DNA from: Chrysomallon squamiferum
Lineage: Eukaryota > Mollusca > Gastropoda > Neomphalida > Peltospiridae
Reading direction: 5' to 3'
DNA length: 60,000 nt
NCBI GenBank assembly: GCA_012295275.1
Contig: CM022670.1
Span: 3,783,264-3,843,263 of the forward strand
Shown here: positions 57,903-60,000 of the stretch, one piece after another
Position numbering within the stretch: the stretch's first letter is position 1
How the letters are laid out: each line of letters begins with the position of its first letter
Position numbers and translations under genes: made by a program
The notes under the pieces: model-generated
Databases searched by the model: none
Told to the model about the DNA's origin: nothing
The model's input: only the letters and a program-made list of their open reading frames with translations

Positions 57903-58962
57903 GTAATAATAATGATAATGATAATAATTTTAATAATAATTAAAAATTAAAACTAATTTCTTAACAACTGAAACCAAAATACTGCAACAAGCAAAGTTTT
58001 TGTTTAATTTTTCATTTTGAAAAGAGAATACTAGCACTCTGCAAAACTGAAACTGATAGAGAGTATAAACACAAGTCAGTTCAGTTAACAACAGCTCCTG
58101 AACACACAAAGTGAAATACTGTTAGCAACATCCATCTTGTGTGACGTTTAAAACTTTGTTATTAGTAAAGATTGGTGTCACAGTTACAAACACTTGGATG
58201 TTTACAAAATATATTAAAGCTGTTTGTTGAAATCACCACAGGTACACACATTTCAGCTGAAATTGTCAAAACATAACAAACAGAACAAATATTCAGAAAT
58301 TAGAAATAAAAAGCTTCTGAATCAATAAATAATTTGTTTCATCAAAATAATTTATGACATATATACTATATTTATTTTGTTAATTTATATTCAGCAAGTT
58401 CATTAATATTCATTCGGTACAATAATTTACGTTCAAACATTTCTTTTATCCGTTTCAAGACATACATAATGTTACAGTAAAAGAACTACATTGACATTGC
58501 ATTCCAAGCAAAGCTATACTAATCAGGCTTTTTTGGAAGAGTTATACAAAGGGAAATAACTCACTGTACTAATATGCACATCATGAAATACATTTGCAAA
58601 AGCTAAAGAGATCTGGTGAATTATTAATTAACAAAAATGTTACAAAACATTATTTTTTTTTTTTTAATAATGTACTTTTGCATAGGGAAACAAAAAACAA
58701 AAAAAAATATCTAGAAGAAAAATTAAAAATATAAACTGAAACTTCCTTCAGCACATCAGAAAATTAAATTTTTTGATGGTAACAAATACAGACAAATAAT
58801 AAATAAATAAATAAGTAATAGCAACAAGAATAAATAACAATAATAACAAACTTATTCACAACTGCCTGCAGTAACAGAACAAAATAACAAAAATATTGAC
58901 ACTGTTAATAAAATCACAAAACATAGATCACAAAATTGCATGTCAATATTTATATTTAACAA
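56362..58962. other. intergenic, AT-rich, no gene recognised
   Basis: Holds an (AAT)n tract near 57861-57915, several T-runs and an AT-rich chance frame at 57470-57700. Nothing resembles a coding exon, and no start or end of a further gene can be placed. Confidence 0.55.
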
Positions 58963-58964
58963 TA

Positions 58965-59382
58965 CTCTTGCCCCTTGATTTCATGGATCTCAGTTTTCCA
59001 CATATCAGGAAGTCTTGAAAAAAATCACAAAATTTGAACGTACCACCATTTCCCATTTCAAATTTTATCTCAGTATTCTGATTCCCCACTACAATGTCAT
59101 GACAACCCTCTCTCACCCACTTTCCATCACGGTGAGAGTAAATTTTACAATTGCAACCATCCTAACCTAAGTAACTTCACCCAGCCTAGACTGTATCTTA
59201 CATATAGTGTATGACATCAGTTTACACACAGTTTATGTGTGTGTAATTATTCTTGTATTATTATGTTACTTATTATTCAGCTGTCAAACGTAATACAGTT
59301 TAATGTTTCAGTAGATTTTAGGTTTAATGTTTACGTCTGTGATATCCCAAACTATTAGTCCATGAAAATCAAGAGTCAACAG
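58965..59382. mobile_element. probable non-autonomous TA-flanked MITE (Tc1/mariner/pogo-like), 418 bp
   Basis: The left end CTCTTGCCCCTTGATTTCAT is answered at the right end by the complement of CTGTTGACTCTTGATTTTCA. The inverted similarity runs on imperfectly for about 40-45 bp (CATGGA, AGTTT, ATATCA). Both ends are flanked by TA (58963-58964 and 59383-59384), the target duplication of this superfamily. No transposase frame lies inside, and the interior is somewhat richer in G and C than the flanks. Confidence 0.65.
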
Positions 59383-59384
59383 TA

Positions 59385-59751
59385 TTTGTATTTTACAAAA
59401 TATTTTAATCCACAATAACACAGAGCCATAACAACCACTATCACTGAATCTGAGTCCCACTCATGCTGGAACAAAAAAAAAAAAAAAAATAGAAAAGGTC
59501 TAAAGCTTAAATTAACAATTACAATTGATCCAGATTATCCCATAAAAATGTTGTTAGCCCTTAGTAATCTTTTCCTCCTTAATGTTGATCATTTTATTTT
59601 TGCCATTAAACCAGTTTTAGCTGATAATAAAAAATGATAAAAAATAAAAAGTTTATGAGAATACATGGAAGTTTACATTTTAACTTTTATCCAGAAGTAA
59701 TTCTGAAAATAGAAAAATAAATTAATGATTATGTTGATGATGATGATGATG

Positions 59752-59785
<34 letters not shown>

Positions 59786-60000
59786 TAACAATAATAATAT
59801 AAAAATCAAACTGTATTTTATGGAGACATCTAAATAAAATTTCTTTTTGTCATGTTACAAAAAAAAATAAATAAAATAAAACAAAACAAAATAAAATAAA
59901 ATAGATAACTTAACACAAACAAAACCATTACTAGCAACATCTACAAGAAAAACCTGAAAGGAATGTTATCAAGTTTCTGAAGTGTTCAATAACAAATTTA
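59385..60000. other. intergenic, AT-rich
   Basis: Holds an A-run near 59472-59488, an ATG/AAT triplet tract at about 59733-59800, and AATAA-rich low complexity near 59860-59905. No gene was seen up to the window edge. Confidence 0.55.

Overview
The window is animal nuclear DNA: AT-rich, full of microsatellites, with intron-split genes joined by GT-AG introns. Nothing bacterial or viral was seen. Gene content, long (GA)n/(TC)n and (ATT)n tracts and intron sizes fit a lophotrochozoan invertebrate, most likely a mollusc. That is inference, and no species can be named from the sequence.

Four protein-coding genes were rebuilt exon by exon, each giving one continuous reading frame across all junctions. 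(1) Plus strand, 12182-26200: an SLC26-family anion transporter of 17 coding exons (759 aa), with a non-coding first exon and a TATA/CRE promoter near 10.5 kb. (2) Plus strand, 34116-45034: NFXL1, 18 exons (875 aa), a RING-like plus repeated NF-X1 zinc-finger protein with a C-terminal membrane anchor. (3) Minus strand, 53339-49358: LRRC59, 7 exons (334 aa), an ER-membrane leucine-rich-repeat protein. (4) Plus strand, 53669-56103: PAM16/Magmas, 4 exons (124 aa), a mitochondrial protein-import subunit. LRRC59 and PAM16 are head to head, their start codons 329 bp apart, over a probable shared promoter with ETS-type sites. NFXL1 and LRRC59 converge on a 4.3 kb region that must hold both 3' ends.

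The rest is non-coding: 1-10.3 kb upstream of SLC26 (long GA/TC arrays, one with a G-quadruplex motif), 28.1-34.1 kb (microsatellites and decayed repeats), and 56.1-60 kb (PAM16 3' side, with a probable 418 bp MITE flanked by TA).

The most unusual feature is how repeats meet splice sites. The 5' splice site of NFXL1 exon 13 is copied about 15 times in a 30 bp tandem array whose first unit is the real exon-intron boundary. An acceptor-like 3' end is repeated about six times in a ~41 bp array before a putative SLC26 3' exon. NFXL1 exon 15 has a decayed copy of its acceptor and first codons about 139 bp upstream. Several other acceptors use microsatellites as their pyrimidine tract. No wholly new gene system was found. 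The splice-site arrays are the best candidates for something undescribed.
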